A stretch of 64,000 nucleotides of DNA from Gemmatimonadota bacterium (GCA_021299375.1 JAJTGR010000022.1:1-64000), one strand, 5' to 3'. Counted from the stretch's first letter, positions 49,621-59,907 are shown. Numbers and translations are program-made. Notes: generated by a model from the letters alone, not told the origin.

Positions 49621-50033
49621 TAGCCCTTCACCACCTCGGGGCGAAAGAACGGTTCGAGGTACCGCAGCAGATCCTCGACCGTGTGAACGCCGGCCTTGAG
49701 CTCGTCGAGCTCGATCGCGCGGGGCAAACGGGCACCGGCCCGGTCGGCAATGACCAGCACGGCGTCCTCGAGGTCGAGGTCGACCAGTCCATACACCCGC
49801 TGCAGATCATCGGTCGGCCTGACGATGTAGTGCGGCGCCACGGCGCCGTGTCGCTCCGCCAGATAGCGGTACACGTGGGCGAGCAGGATCTCGGGGAAGC
49901 GCCCGCGGAAGGTGTCGCGGAACCGGGACAGGCCGTCCCGCTCGATCGACGCCCGATTGATGCGCTGCGCCCGTAGGAGGGCGAGTACGCCAGCCAGCAA
50001 CACAGCCACGGCCACGACGACGGTCAGACGCAC
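49620..50033 (-). CDS. hypothetical membrane protein with acyl-carrier-like C-terminus
   Basis: 137 aa from GTG 50033; an in-frame longer form to 50177 would read through the suf promoter region and is not preferred. One N-terminal transmembrane helix (VVVAVAVLLAGVLALL) is followed by a soluble part whose ending, LVDLDLEDAVLVIADRAGARL..IELDELKAGVHTVEDLLRYL, recalls DUF1493/acyl-carrier-like helices. The phosphopantetheine Ser is not obvious. Function unknown. It precedes the M23 gene, overlapping its start. Confidence 0.55.
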   Translation of the reverse strand: MRLTVVVAVAVLLAGVLALLRAQRINRASIERDGLSRFRDTFRGRFPEILLAHVYRYLAERHGAVAPHYIVRPTDDLQRVYGLVDLDLEDAVLVIADRAGARLPRAIELDELKAGVHTVEDLLRYLEPFFRPEVVKG

Positions 50034-50179
50034 GGCTGCGCAATCCTCGTCAAAGTACGCAAAGAGCGGTGGGGAGCGGTCCGGCCCCGTGATCCCGACG
50101 ACACGGGGGCGATCGACCTTCGGAAGATACAGTACCACGGAGTCGGCCCCCGCGAAACGGTCATCGCCTCGGCCCAATT

Positions 50180-50223
50180 CGTCAACGCTTTTGTTGACGT
50201 ATGTGGTAAAGCCGAGTTATACT
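50180..50223 (+). promoter_or_regulatory. sufR promoter with SufR-type operator (CAAC-N6-GTTG)
   Basis: A perfect 7-bp inverted repeat CGTCAAC-GCTTTT-GTTGACG spans 50180-50199. Its core CAAC-N6-GTTG equals the published SufR recognition sequence of cyanobacteria. The right half overlaps the -35 TTGACG (50194-50199); the -10 TATACT is at 50218-50223 (18-nt spacer), and the sufR ATG follows 6 nt later, so transcription is probably leaderless. Bound SufR would block the polymerase directly. Confidence 0.88.
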
Positions 50224-50229
50224 GTCCCC

Positions 50230-50892
50230 ATGGAGGACGTCGTCGGCGCACTGGGGGGATTTCGGGGAGTCCGGGCGGAGTTGCTGGTCGCGCTCAAGAA
50301 GGCGCAGCCGCTGACCGCCGGCGAGCTGGGCGAGCAGTTCGGCCTCACGGCCAACGCGCTCCGCCGGCACCTGAAAGCCCTCGAGGAGGACGGCTTGGTG
50401 CGCTACCAGCGCGAAGTGCGCGGGGTGGGCGCGCCGGTCTACGCCTACAGCCTGTCTCAGGCGGGCGAGGCGCTGTTTCCGCGGAGTTACGTGCAGGTGC
50501 TGGCCACCGCGCTCGATGCCCTGCGAGCCCAGCGGGGCGATCAGGCGGTCGAGGCGGTGCTGGAGGCGGAGTGGCGCCGGCTGGCGGAGGAGGCGGGGCC
50601 GGTGCTGGAGGCGCTCCCGCTCGAGGAGCGGGTGCCGCTGGTGGCGGAGTTGCTGACGGCCAAGGGCTACATGGCCGAAGTGGAGCCGACGTCGCTCACG
50701 CTGCGCATTCACAATTGCGCCATGCGTGAGATCGCCGAGCGGTTTCCCGAAGCGTGTGCAGTGGAAGCGAAGTTCGTGGAGCGACTGCTCGGGGTGCCGC
50801 TGGTGCGCAATGCCCACCGGCGCGACGGCTGCGGTCGCTGTGAATACGGTGTGTCCGGTCACCTTTCGGCGGTGCAACAGGAGCAGGCATGA
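50230..50892 (+). CDS. sufR: SufR-like Fe-S-sensing transcriptional repressor of the suf operon
   Basis: 220 aa. The N-terminal winged helix ([30 protein letters not shown]) resembles SufR and related ArsR/DeoR-type regulators. The C-terminal half has four Cys in [20 protein letters not shown] and [15 protein letters not shown]. In SufR these bind a [4Fe-4S] cluster that tells the protein when assembly capacity is adequate. It is the first gene of the suf operon and overlaps sufB by ATGA. Confidence 0.9.
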   Translation: MEDVVGALGGFRGVRAELLVALKKAQPLTAGELGEQFGLTANALRRHLKALEEDGLVRYQREVRGVGAPVYAYSLSQAGEALFPRSYVQVLATALDALRAQRGDQAVEAVLEAEWRRLAEEAGPVLEALPLEERVPLVAELLTAKGYMAEVEPTSLTLRIHNCAMREIAERFPEACAVEAKFVERLLGVPLVRNAHRRDGCGRCEYGVSGHLSAVQQEQA

Positions 50893-52322
50893 GTTCGAGC
50901 ATCGAGGCGCTCGTCAATCGCGAGTACCAGTACGGCTTCACCACGGACATCGAGGCGGAGACGCTGCCGCCCGGCCTCTCCGAGGACACGGTCCGCTTCA
51001 TCTCGGCCAAGAAGGAGGAGCCGGAATGGCTCCTCGAGTGGCGCCTCAAGGCGTTCCGCCGCTGGCAGACGATGACGGAACCGCACTGGGGGAACGTCTC
51101 CTATCCGCCCATCGACTACCAGGCGGCCAGCTACTGGAGCGCCCCCAAGTCGGTCAAGCCGCTGGCCTCGCTCGACGAGGTCGATCCCGCGCTGCTCGAG
51201 ACGTACAAGAAGCTTGGCATCTCGCTCACCGAACAGAAGCGTCTGGCCGGCGTCGCCGTCGACGCCGTCTTCGATTCCGTTTCGGTGGGCACGACCTACC
51301 GCGAGGAACTCGCCAAGCACGGCATCATCTTCATGTCGTTCGGCGAGGCGGTGCGCGAGCATCCGGAGCTGGTGCGCCAGTACCTCGGCTCGGTGGTGCC
51401 GTACAGCGACAATTTCTTCGCCGCGCTCAACAGCGCGGTGTTCTCCGACGGCTCGTTCTGCTACATCCCCAAGGGTGTGACCTGCCCGATGGAGCTGTCC
51501 ACGTACTTCCGCATCAATTCGGCGGGCACGGGCCAGTTCGAGCGCACGCTCATCGTCGCCGACGAGGGCTCGTCGGTAAGCTACCTCGAGGGGTGCACGG
51601 CGCCGAAGCGCGACACCAACCAGCTGCACGCCGCCGTGGTCGAGATCGTGGCGCTCGACCGCGCCACGGTGAAGTACAGCACCGTGCAGAACTGGTACGC
51701 CGGCGATGAGCACGGGCTGGGCGGCATCTACAACTTCGTCACCAAGCGGGCCAAGGCGCTGACCAACGCCAAGGTGTCGTGGACGCAGGTCGAAACCGGC
51801 TCGGCGATCACCTGGAAGTATCCCAGCGTCATCCTGCAGGGTGACCACAGCGTCGGCGAGTTCTACTCGGTGGCGGTCGCCAGCAAGAAGCAGCAGGCCG
51901 ACACGGGCACCAAGATGATCCACATCGGCCGCAACACGAAGAGCACCATCGTGTCGAAGGGCATCAGCGCCATGCAGGGGCAGAACAGCTACCGCGGCAA
52001 GGTGCAGATCCTGCCCAAGGCCGAGGGCGCGCGCAACTACACCCAGTGCGACTCGATGCTGGTGGGCAACGCCTGCGGCGCGCACACCTTCCCGTACGTG
52101 GAGGTGGGCAACAACAGCGCGACGCTGGAGCACGAGGCCTCGACCTCGAAGATCGGCGAGGACCAGATCTTCTACCTCAAGGCACGCGGTCTCGACGCCG
52201 AACAGGCCGTCTCGATGATCGTGAGCGGCTTCTGCAAGGAAGTGTTCAAGGAGCTGCCGATGGAGTTCGCCCTCGAGGCGCAGCAACTGCTTGGCATTAC
52301 GCTCGAAGGCTCGGTCGGCTGA
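50889..52322 (+). CDS. sufB: Fe-S cluster assembly scaffold protein SufB
   Basis: 477 aa. The SufB signature runs the length of the protein, including [68 protein letters not shown] and [23 protein letters not shown]. The Cys in these conserved stretches are candidates for cluster binding. It forms a complex with SufC and SufD that assembles clusters. Length is standard, and the ATG overlaps the sufR stop. Confidence 0.95.
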   Translation: MSSSIEALVNREYQYGFTTDIEAETLPPGLSEDTVRFISAKKEEPEWLLEWRLKAFRRWQTMTEPHWGNVSYPPIDYQAASYWSAPKSVKPLASLDEVDPALLETYKKLGISLTEQKRLAGVAVDAVFDSVSVGTTYREELAKHGIIFMSFGEAVREHPELVRQYLGSVVPYSDNFFAALNSAVFSDGSFCYIPKGVTCPMELSTYFRINSAGTGQFERTLIVADEGSSVSYLEGCTAPKRDTNQLHAAVVEIVALDRATVKYSTVQNWYAGDEHGLGGIYNFVTKRAKALTNAKVSWTQVETGSAITWKYPSVILQGDHSVGEFYSVAVASKKQQADTGTKMIHIGRNTKSTIVSKGISAMQGQNSYRGKVQILPKAEGARNYTQCDSMLVGNACGAHTFPYVEVGNNSATLEHEASTSKIGEDQIFYLKARGLDAEQAVSMIVSGFCKEVFKELPMEFALEAQQLLGITLEGSVG

Positions 52323-52383
52323 CGCGACCGTCGGCCGCCCTGCACACAACACCCCGACAACACACCACCTGGTGGTTCCCCAT

Positions 52384-53129
<746 letters not shown>

Positions 53130-53133
<4 letters not shown>

Positions 53134-54440
53134 GCGCGGGTCTCCGTTTTGCCGAGCAGGCGATCGCGGCCTCGGTCGCCGACGCGCCCCGCTCACTCAA
53201 GTCGCTGCGCGAGGCGGGGGCGGAGGCGTTCAAGACGCTCGGCTTCCCGACCACGCGCAACGAGGACTGGCATTACACGAGCGTGTCGAGCATCGCGTCG
53301 GCCCGGTATGCACCGGCCATCGAGCGCGGGGTCGGTACGCTCGACGCGGCCGCGCTTGCGCCGTACACGTTCGGCGGCACGTGGCCGCTGGTGGTGTTCC
53401 TCAACGGCCGGTTTGCGCCGGCGCTGTCGAAGCTGGATGCGCTGCCGGCCGGCATCCGGGTGATGGACCTGGCCACGGCCTCGGTGGAGGAGCCGGAGCT
53501 GCTGGGCAAGGTCCTTGGCGCGGCAGCTCCCGCCGAGCGCGATGGATTCACGGCCCTCAACGCGGCGTTCGCCGGTGAGGGTACGCTGATTCATGTGGCC
53601 AAGGAGATGGTCATCGAGCATCCGGTGCACGTGCTGCATGTCATGGATGCCCACGGGGCGAACCTCATGAGCCATCCCCGGCACGTCATGGTGGTGGAGC
53701 GCCACGCCAAGGCGTCGGTGGTGGAGAGCTACGTGGCGCTCGCCGACGTGCCGTACTTCACGAACGCCGTGGTGGAAGCATTCGTCGAGGACGGGGCCAC
53801 GCTGCAGGTGGTGCGCATCCAGCGCGAGTCGCGCCAGGCGCAGCACATCGGCACGGTGGAGGCGCGCCAGGGGCGCGACAGCCATTTCCTCACGTTCACC
53901 TTCCAGACGGGCGCGGCGCTCTCGCGCAGCAATGTGTACACGGTGCTTGGCGGCGAGGGGTGCGGCTGCACGATCAACGGGCTGTACATGCTCGATGGCG
54001 AGCAGCACGGCGACCACCAGACGCGGGTGGAGCACGTGAAGGAGAACTGCTTCAGCCGCGAGGCCTACAAGGGGCTGATCGACAATCGCGCGCACGGCGT
54101 GTTCAACGGCAAGGTGTATGTGCACCCCGAAGCCCAGAAGACCGACGGCAAGCAGACCAACCACACCCTGCTGCTGTCGGAGCAGGCGCAGATCGACACC
54201 AAGCCGCAGCTCGAGATCTTCGCCGACGACGTCAAGTGCACCCACGGCGCGACCGTGGGGCGGATGGACGCGACGGCGCTGTTCTACCTCAAGAGCCGCG
54301 GCGTGGGCAAGGTGCTGGCCAAGCAGCTGCTCATGTACGCCTTCGCGGCCGACGTGCTGGAGACGATCGACAACCCGACGATCGTGGAGGCGCTCGAGAC
54401 GTTGACGGTGGAGCGGTTCACGGGGAACACGCAGCACTGA
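53130..54440 (+). CDS. sufD: Fe-S cluster assembly protein SufD
   Basis: 436 aa from GTG 53130, overlapping sufC (GTGA). The C-terminal beta-helix has the family pattern CGCTINGLYMLDGEQHGDHQTRVEHV, SREAYKGLIDNRAHGVFNGKVYV and FADDVKCTHGATVGRMDATALFYLKSRGV. The N-terminus (TLGFPTTRNEDWHYTS) is also typical. It partners SufB and SufC. Length is normal. Confidence 0.95.
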
Positions 54441-54448
54441 GCGGCATC

Positions 54449-54898
54449 ATGTCCGACCTCCAGGAGCTGTACCAGTCGGTCATCCTCGACCACAACCGGA
54501 AACCGCGCAATTTCGGCGCCCTGCCGGAGGCGAACCGGGAGGCGGATGGCCGCAATCCGCTCTGCGGCGACGAAGTGCACGTGGCCCTCGTGGTCGCCGA
54601 CGAGGTGATCACGGACGTGAAGTTCACCGGGCACGGCTGTGCGATCTCCAAGGCGTCGGCGTCACTCATGACCGCCGCCGTCAAGGGCAAGTCGCGCCGC
54701 GAGGCGGAGGCGTTGTTCCACCGTTTTCACGCCCTCGTGCTCGGCCAGGACCCCGAGGGCGGCAAGGACCTGGGGCCGCTGGTGGTGTTCTCGGGGGTGT
54801 CCCGGTTTCCGGTGCGCGTGAAATGCGCGTCGCTGGCGTGGCACACACTGCAGGCGGCGCTGGCGTCGGATTCGGCCGCGCCGGTGAGTACGGAGTAG
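54449..54898 (+). CDS. sufU: SufU-type Fe-S/sulfur-transfer scaffold, first copy
   Basis: 149 aa, 8 nt after sufD. The SufU pattern is DLQELYQSVILDHNRKPRNFG, NPLCGDEV, GHGCAISKASASLM, and RVKCASLAWHTL. It carries the three Cys plus the Asp of CGDE that bind zinc in SufU and receive sulfur from SufS. It is soluble. A second, more divergent copy closes the operon at 56511. Confidence 0.93.
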   Translation: MSDLQELYQSVILDHNRKPRNFGALPEANREADGRNPLCGDEVHVALVVADEVITDVKFTGHGCAISKASASLMTAAVKGKSRREAEALFHRFHALVLGQDPEGGKDLGPLVVFSGVSRFPVRVKCASLAWHTLQAALASDSAAPVSTE

Positions 54899-54901
54899 CC
54901 C

Positions 54902-55243
54902 GTGGAGCAGATGGAAACCGCGGGCCAGTCGTTCGTCCGGGTGGCGCGTATCCATGAGGTGGAGCCCGGCCTTCCGCTCGGGGTGATCCTGGACGATGGC
55001 CGCCGTATCTGCCTGGTGCGGGACGGCGAAACCATTCACGCCGTCGAAGATCGTTGTCCGCACCGGGACTTCGCCCTGTCCGGTGGCGATGTCGTGGCGC
55101 CGTGTGTGGTGGAGTGTCCATGGCACGGCGCCCGCTTCGACGTGCGGACCGGTGCGGTGCTCCAGGGGCCGGCCACCGACGCCCTTGCCACATTCGTCGT
55201 ACGTCTCGCGGACGGCGAGGTCCTCGTCGGCCCGCGTCGCTGA
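54902..55243 (+). CDS. Rieske-type [2Fe-2S] ferredoxin
   Basis: 113 aa from GTG 54902, 3 nt after sufU. Cluster motifs are RCPHRDFALSGG (CxH) and CPWHGARFD (CxxH), as in soluble Rieske ferredoxins of the NirD/BphF kind. It is placed between sufU and sufS, a position also found in many actinobacterial and related suf operons, so it may supply electrons to cluster assembly or report cluster status. The role is inferred from context only. Confidence 0.9.
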   Translation: MEQMETAGQSFVRVARIHEVEPGLPLGVILDDGRRICLVRDGETIHAVEDRCPHRDFALSGGDVVAPCVVECPWHGARFDVRTGAVLQGPATDALATFVVRLADGEVLVGPRR

Positions 55244-55279
55244 CGGTCCGCCGGTTCTTCGCCTTTCGCCGGGAATCCC

Positions 55280-56503
55280 ATGTCTGCCTCGCTCGCCCCC
55301 CGCTCCGACTTCCCGCTGCTCGCGGCCGACCCCGGGTTGCACTACCTCGATTCGGCGGCGACCTCGCAAAAGCCGGTGGTGGTACTCGACGCCGTGCGCG
55401 CCTTCTACACCACGGCCAACGCCAACCCGCATCGTGGCGCGTATGCACTGGCGGCGCGGGCAACCGATCAGTATCACGAGGCCCGGGCCACGATCGCCCG
55501 CTTTGTGGGGGCCGCCGACAGCGACGGGGTGCTCTTCACGCGCGGAACCACCGAAGCCATGAATCTCGTGGCGTCGAGCTGGGGGCACAGCAATGTGCGC
55601 GCCGGTGACGAGATCGTGGTCACGGCCCTCGAGCACCACGCCAACTTCGTGCCGTGGCAACAGCTCGCCCGGGCCACAGGCGCGACGCTGCGCATCGTGG
55701 AGCTCACGCCGCAACAAACCATCGACCTCGACCACCTGCGGACGCTCGTCACCACGCGCACCAAGCTCGTGGCCATCACGCATGTGTCGAACGCCGTGGG
55801 GGCGATCACGCCCCTTGAGGACGCCGTGCACATCATTCGCGCGCGATCGGCGGCGGTGATCGTGGTGGACGGGGCGCAGGCCGTACCGCACCTGCCGGTG
55901 GCGTTCGATGCCCTTGGCATCGACTTCTATGCCTTCAGCGGGCACAAGCTGCTTGGCCCAATGGGTATCGGCTGCCTGATCGGCAACCGCGCTGTGCTCG
56001 AGTCCATGCCCCCGTACCAGTTCGGCGGCGACATGATCGAGTGGGTTCGCGACACCGACAGCACGTGGAACGTGCTGCCGCACAAGTTCGAGGCGGGGAC
56101 GCCGAATGCGGCGGATGCGGTGGGGCTCGCCGCCGCCGTTCGGTACCTGGACAGCCTGGGCATGGATCGTGTGCGGACGCACGAGGTGGCCCTGCTCGAG
56201 CTCGCGGAGTCGCGCATCCGCACCTTGCCGGGGGTCACGGTCTACGGGCCACCGGCCGCGCAGCGGAGCGGCGTACTCAGTTTCTCACTCGCGGACGTGC
56301 ACCCGCACGACCTGGCGACGATCCTCGACCAGCACGGCGTCTGCATCCGGGCCGGCCACCATTGTGCCCAGCCGCTGATGCGGCGCCTTGGCGTCAGCGC
56401 CACCGCGCGGGCCTCGTTCTACGTGTACAGCGACGCCGCGGATGTCGAGGCGCTGGTGGAGGCGTTGACGGCCGCGCAGGGCATCTTTGCCACGGCCGAC
56501 TGA
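55280..56503 (+). CDS. sufS: cysteine desulfurase SufS
   Basis: 407 aa PLP enzyme of the group II (SufS/CsdA) type. YLDSAATSQKPVVVLDAVRAFY opens the fold. GHKLLGPMGIGCLIG gives the PLP Lys, and RAGHHCAQPLMRRLG gives the catalytic Cys on a short, SufS-type loop. RGTTEAMNLVA and THVSNAVGAITPL support it. It removes sulfur from cysteine and passes it to SufU. The normal length and operon position confirm the call. Confidence 0.95.
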   Translation: MSASLAPRSDFPLLAADPGLHYLDSAATSQKPVVVLDAVRAFYTTANANPHRGAYALAARATDQYHEARATIARFVGAADSDGVLFTRGTTEAMNLVASSWGHSNVRAGDEIVVTALEHHANFVPWQQLARATGATLRIVELTPQQTIDLDHLRTLVTTRTKLVAITHVSNAVGAITPLEDAVHIIRARSAAVIVVDGAQAVPHLPVAFDALGIDFYAFSGHKLLGPMGIGCLIGNRAVLESMPPYQFGGDMIEWVRDTDSTWNVLPHKFEAGTPNAADAVGLAAAVRYLDSLGMDRVRTHEVALLELAESRIRTLPGVTVYGPPAAQRSGVLSFSLADVHPHDLATILDQHGVCIRAGHHCAQPLMRRLGVSATARASFYVYSDAADVEALVEALTAAQGIFATAD

Positions 56504-56510
56504 GACTGCG

Positions 56511-56978
56511 GTGCCCATCGCGCCTGGCGATCCCGTGGGGCCGGTCGCGCCGACGGCGTCGATCGGCGCCATGTACCAGGAGGCGTTGCTGGCCCATTAT
56601 CGGGCGCCACACAACCGGCGGGAGCTGCCCGACGCCACCGGCGTCGCCACGCACCGCAATCCCGTTTGCGGGGACGAAATCCGGGTCATGGTGCGACTCG
56701 ACGGTCACCGCGTGGTGGACGTGGCGTTCAGCGGTCGTGGCTGCTCGATCGCCACGGCCTCGGCGTCGATGATGACGGAGGCCGTGACCGGGCGAACGGT
56801 GCGCGAGGCGATGGCGGTGGCGGATGCGGTGGACCGGATGCTGGCTGGGGGCGAGGAGGGGGCACTGCCGGTATCGCTCACGCCACTCCTTGGGGTGGCG
56901 CCGTTTGCCGGGCGGCACGGCTGCGCGAGGATGCCATGGCAGGCATTGCGGGACGCAGTGCACGGCGGGTCGGGGTGA
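56511..56978 (+). CDS. SufU/NifU-N-like scaffold, second copy
   Basis: 155 aa from GTG 56511; a TTG at 56487 or the ATG at 56571 are alternatives. The core YQEALLAHYRAPHNRRELPDATG, NPVCGDEIRVMVRLDG, GRGCSIATASASMMTEAV and GRHGCARMPWQAL retains the three Cys and the Asp of SufU. It lacks the exact FGALPEAN-type beginning and has an Ala/Gly-rich loop, so it is a diverged paralogue of the sufU at 54449. It may deliver sulfur or clusters to a different target. Confidence 0.85.
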   Translation: MPIAPGDPVGPVAPTASIGAMYQEALLAHYRAPHNRRELPDATGVATHRNPVCGDEIRVMVRLDGHRVVDVAFSGRGCSIATASASMMTEAVTGRTVREAMAVADAVDRMLAGGEEGALPVSLTPLLGVAPFAGRHGCARMPWQALRDAVHGGSG

Positions 56979-57659
56979 GTGGGGACCACGGTGCGAGACG
57001 GTCCCTGCTGTGCAGGATGGACCGCCACCGCGCGGACAGGTCCTCCGGAACGGCGGTCGTACTCCCCACCGCCGGTACGCTCCGGTACGCTCCGGTACGC
57101 TCCGGTACGCTCATGTCGCTGCAGCCGCGAGACACAGAGCGCACGCTCGCCCGTTCCTCGCGGGCAGGCACGCGGGTGATACCGGACGTCATCCGGTGCC
57201 CCCGCGCGGCATACGGCGAGGGCGCGAGCGGGTACGGCGGATTCGCGAGCGGGGTCTGCGCTCGTGAAGCCGGAGACGAGCCGACGTCGCTCGGTGCCAG
57301 CAAACAGGGCGTTGCGGGCAACGAGTTCGCGCCGTCGCGGAATCCGGTGCAGCGGCTGGCACCCGGAGTCCAGTGTGGTGCGCTGGGCGCCGGTGTCGGT
57401 GGATGGCACGCGCGTGAGGGCGCCGAATGCTGCGAGCGACGCGGCGCTCATGGCTGGAATCGGCGCCGGGACCGCGCTGCCGTGGGCCACGCGCGGCCTG
57501 CGCCAGAGGCTGGCGGCGGCGAGTCGGGTACCGGCCCCCGGACGGGGTCTTCCGTGGATGACCGAGCCCCGATCGGTGCCTCGCCGTGGTGTGCAGACGA
57601 CGCGGATTGGCAACGATCCACCGGTTGACGGCGTCGACCCGCAGCGTTCGTTTGCAGCC
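56979..57659. other. 681-bp intergenic region with a 10-bp tandem repeat
   Basis: Between sufU2 and the YCII gene there is no recognisable gene. Frames of more than 200 codons exist on both strands because GC content is high, but their translations are Arg/Pro/Ala-rich and show no family pattern. It contains a 10-bp repeat at 57072-57111. It may be a decayed gene or variable DNA. Confidence 0.6.
57072..57111. repeat. 10-bp tandem repeat, 4 exact copies
   Basis: CCGGTACGCT is repeated four times without change in the gap after the suf operon. A perfect, short minisatellite that may vary in copy number. Confidence 0.9.
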
Positions 57660-57953
57660 ATGTACGCTCTTGCCATCATCCGCTACCGCCGGCCGTTCGA
57701 GGAGATCGCGCCGCACGTCGACGAACACCGCGCCTACCTGCGTGAACTCAAGGCCGCCGGGGTGCTGCTGGCATCCGGGCCGTTCGATCCCCGCACGGGT
57801 GGCGGGTTGCTGCTGCGCCTGCCGGACACCGAGGGGCCAGCGGCGCTCGATCGCATTCGCGACGGCGACCCGTTCACGAAGCGGGCGTTGGCGCAGTACG
57901 AACTGCTGCCGTGGAACCCGGTGATCGGGAAGGACGATCTGGATCGGTTGTGA
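57660..57953 (+). CDS. YCII-related protein
   Basis: 97 aa. The fold MYALAIIRYRRPFEEIAPHVDEHRAYLRELKAAGVLLASGPFDP matches the YCII family (dimeric alpha/beta ferredoxin-like proteins), including the HxxYL and LLxSGP landmarks. RIRDGDPFTKRALAQYEL..W is the usual ending. Function unknown; some homologues have weak dehydrochlorinase-like activity. Its promoter is not evident. Confidence 0.88.
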   Translation: MYALAIIRYRRPFEEIAPHVDEHRAYLRELKAAGVLLASGPFDPRTGGGLLLRLPDTEGPAALDRIRDGDPFTKRALAQYELLPWNPVIGKDDLDRL

Positions 57954-57984
57954 GCGAGTGATGTCGGGAGCGTGAACGGCTTCC

Positions 57985-58015
57985 GGCGTCGGACATCGGA
58001 TTGACGCCCGACGCC
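57985..58015 (+). terminator. possible terminator hairpin after YCII gene
   Basis: GGCGTCGG (57985-57992) and CCGACGCC (58008-58015) form an 8-bp stem with a 15-nt loop, 32 nt after the stop. No T run. Weak. Confidence 0.35.
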
Positions 58016-58172
58016 CGCCATCGGCTCAAGGCGCAGTGCGCCCCGTCTCCTGCCGTACGCGTCGCGACGGAGTGCGCGTTGGGGTGCCGTGTGTGGTGTT
58101 ACGGCTCTTCGGCTATTCGGCGTGGGTGGGTCTGGCCACATCGCGGTCCTCTGGATAGCTGGCCACGCGGGC

Positions 58173-58326
58173 GCCGTGAGGCGGGCGCCGTGAGGCGGGC
58201 GCCGTGAGGCGGGCGCCGTGAGGCGGGGGCCGTGAGGCGGGCGCCGTGAGGCGGGCGCCGTGAGGCGGGCGCCGTGAGGCGGGGGCCGTGAGGCGGGGGC
58301 CGTGAGGCGGGGGCCGTGAGGCGGGC
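58173..58326. repeat. 14-bp minisatellite, 11 copies
   Basis: Eleven head-to-tail copies of GCCGTGAGGCGGGC occur with one variable position (GGGC or GGGG at the last base), covering 154 bp, plus a degenerate partial copy to about 58335. The period of 14 bp is not a multiple of 3, so it is non-coding. A second 14-bp array occurs at 60452. Confidence 0.95.
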
Positions 58327-58635
58327 GCCGCCTTCGGCGTCGCGATCGACAACGGGAGAACAGCCGGATCGCCCTGCCCAGCAGGCCACCCGCGCGCGCT
58401 CCGCGGGTGGCGAACCCGGGGTGATCCGATCGGGCCTCCCGTCGTGGATCGCCCCCCGCAGGGGGGCCAGGACGCCATCGCGCCGGGCACCTACGACCGG
58501 GCGCGCAGGACCGGGCGCGATTCGCACGGCGCGTGATGCTGGGGTGGCGCCTGACGCCCCGACCGCCGGAGGGCGCGCGATGCTGGCCGCCGCCCAACCG
58601 AACGCCACCCCACGCGAAACCCCGAAGAGCCGGTG

Positions 58636-59856
58636 TTACTTCCGACCGCTGCAGGTGGAGAGGACCGCGAGCGCATTGCCCACCGGCCGTTCCACCGGAT
58701 CGGACGGCGTGTTCACCACGCGAACCTCACCGCTGACAAGGTCACGCAGTGCCAGCGCGCTCGACCCGCCGCCATCGAGGTTGAGAGCGGAGGTCGCACC
58801 CAGCGCCTGCAGCAGGGCGCCAGTCTGTCGCAGCGTCATCCCCATGCTGCGCCCGGGCTGCCGCCCGTCGACAACGGCCAGCCACATGCGCGTCCCCTGG
58901 CGATTGAGCCCGGCGGCCGTTCGGGGGTTGAGACCGCGAAACCCGGCGTTGCCCTCGGTCTCGACGTCGGCCGTGATCACGCTGTCGCGCAGCAGGATGG
59001 GGCGCCCTCCGACGGCCTGCTGAATGCCCCCTGACGCGGCCGCCGGTGCGCTGCCGTTGAGCCGGACACTGAGCGTCACGGTGTCCCCGATTCCCGCCGA
59101 CATCAGCGCCGGAGACGCGACGTGCAGCAGCAACGTATCGCCTTGCACCACCGAGTCACGCGCCACCGGTTCGCGGACCGCGAATCGTCCGTCAAGCGAC
59201 GGCCCGATGCGGCGCAGGGTGCCCGCCACCGGGTCGAGACGCCAGCTGCGGCGACGGATGACGGTGTCGACGACGACCCCCCAATGACGGTCGACGATGC
59301 CACTGGTGCCGGCAGCCGGACGGTTCCATGCCGTGAGCGGCAGGGATCGCCCGTCGGCGCGCAGCACTCCCTGCACACGCAACGTGTCAAAGCCCATGGT
59401 GCGCCCTGCACCCGCCCAGAGGACCGGTCGCGAATCCGGGCCGGCGAGCAGCATCCCGTTTTCGACGTGGGCATTGGTCGGCACACCCGGCGGCGTGAAG
59501 AGGAAGAAGTCGGCGTTGACCGCCGCCATTGCGCTGGCACTCGCCGGCAACCCGGCCAGCAAGGCGCTGGTGGTGGTGCGCCCCACCGCGGTGGCCCCGC
59601 CCTTCACCGCCCGCAGTGCCGCACAGGTGAGATCCACCTCGAGCACGAACGCCCGCCACGGCGCCGATAGGTTGACGATGGTATGCAACACGGCGCCCGG
59701 GGCCACGCGCACGCTGCGGACCGTATCAGCCATCGTCGCCGGCAGGCGCACCGGCACCGGCGCCCCCGCGACCGGGCTCGGGCCGCGACACGAGGCAAGC
59801 AGCAGCAGGGCGAGCGTGGGCAGCGAGGACACACGCGGATGCCAAGCGCGAAGCAT
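58636..59856 (-). CDS. phosphodiester glycosidase family (NAGPA-like) lipoprotein
   Basis: 406 aa from ATG 59856. The N-terminus ALLLLASCRG is a lipobox. The body has the NAGPA pattern: AMAAVNADFFLFTPPGVPTNAHVENGMLL, GIVDRHWGVVVDT, and the C-terminal TLRQTGALLQALGATSALNLDGGGSSALAL. These identify the family of exported enzymes and relatives that hydrolyse GlcNAc-phosphodiester or exopolysaccharide links. A catalytic Asp lies in NLDGGGSS. Outer-envelope location is expected. Diverges from the YqaA-like gene. Confidence 0.88.
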   Translation of the reverse strand: MLRAWHPRVSSLPTLALLLLASCRGPSPVAGAPVPVRLPATMADTVRSVRVAPGAVLHTIVNLSAPWRAFVLEVDLTCAALRAVKGGATAVGRTTTSALLAGLPASASAMAAVNADFFLFTPPGVPTNAHVENGMLLAGPDSRPVLWAGAGRTMGFDTLRVQGVLRADGRSLPLTAWNRPAAGTSGIVDRHWGVVVDTVIRRRSWRLDPVAGTLRRIGPSLDGRFAVREPVARDSVVQGDTLLLHVASPALMSAGIGDTVTLSVRLNGSAPAAASGGIQQAVGGRPILLRDSVITADVETEGNAGFRGLNPRTAAGLNRQGTRMWLAVVDGRQPGRSMGMTLRQTGALLQALGATSALNLDGGGSSALALRDLVSGEVRVVNTPSDPVERPVGNALAVLSTCSGRK

Positions 59857-59895
59857 GAGCGAGAAGGGCGGGGGGAGAGTCGGCGGCGTGGGAGT

Positions 59896-59901
59896 GACTA
59901 T
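59896..59901 (+). promoter_or_regulatory. -10-like hexamer, leaderless start for the YqaA-like gene
   Basis: TATGTT ends 6 nt before ATG 59908, matching the leaderless spacing seen elsewhere. Confidence 0.4.
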
Positions 59902-59907
59902 GTTTGG

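Larger units (their letters stand above)
57954..58635. other. 682-bp intergenic region with a 14-bp minisatellite
   Basis: No recognisable gene between YCII and the phosphodiester glycosidase. It holds a weak hairpin (57985-58015) and eleven 14-bp repeats at 58173-58326. Some flanking words recur, but no reading frame resembles a protein. Confidence 0.65.

Noticed and set aside
56666-57679. Long frames on both strands in the gap after sufU2
   Set aside because: They overlap each other, partly overlap sufU2, have skewed Arg/Pro composition, and contain the 10-bp tandem repeat. No domain was recognised.
58173-58326. Possible CRISPR array
   Set aside because: Units are contiguous with no spacers and no cas genes are nearby, so it is a minisatellite.
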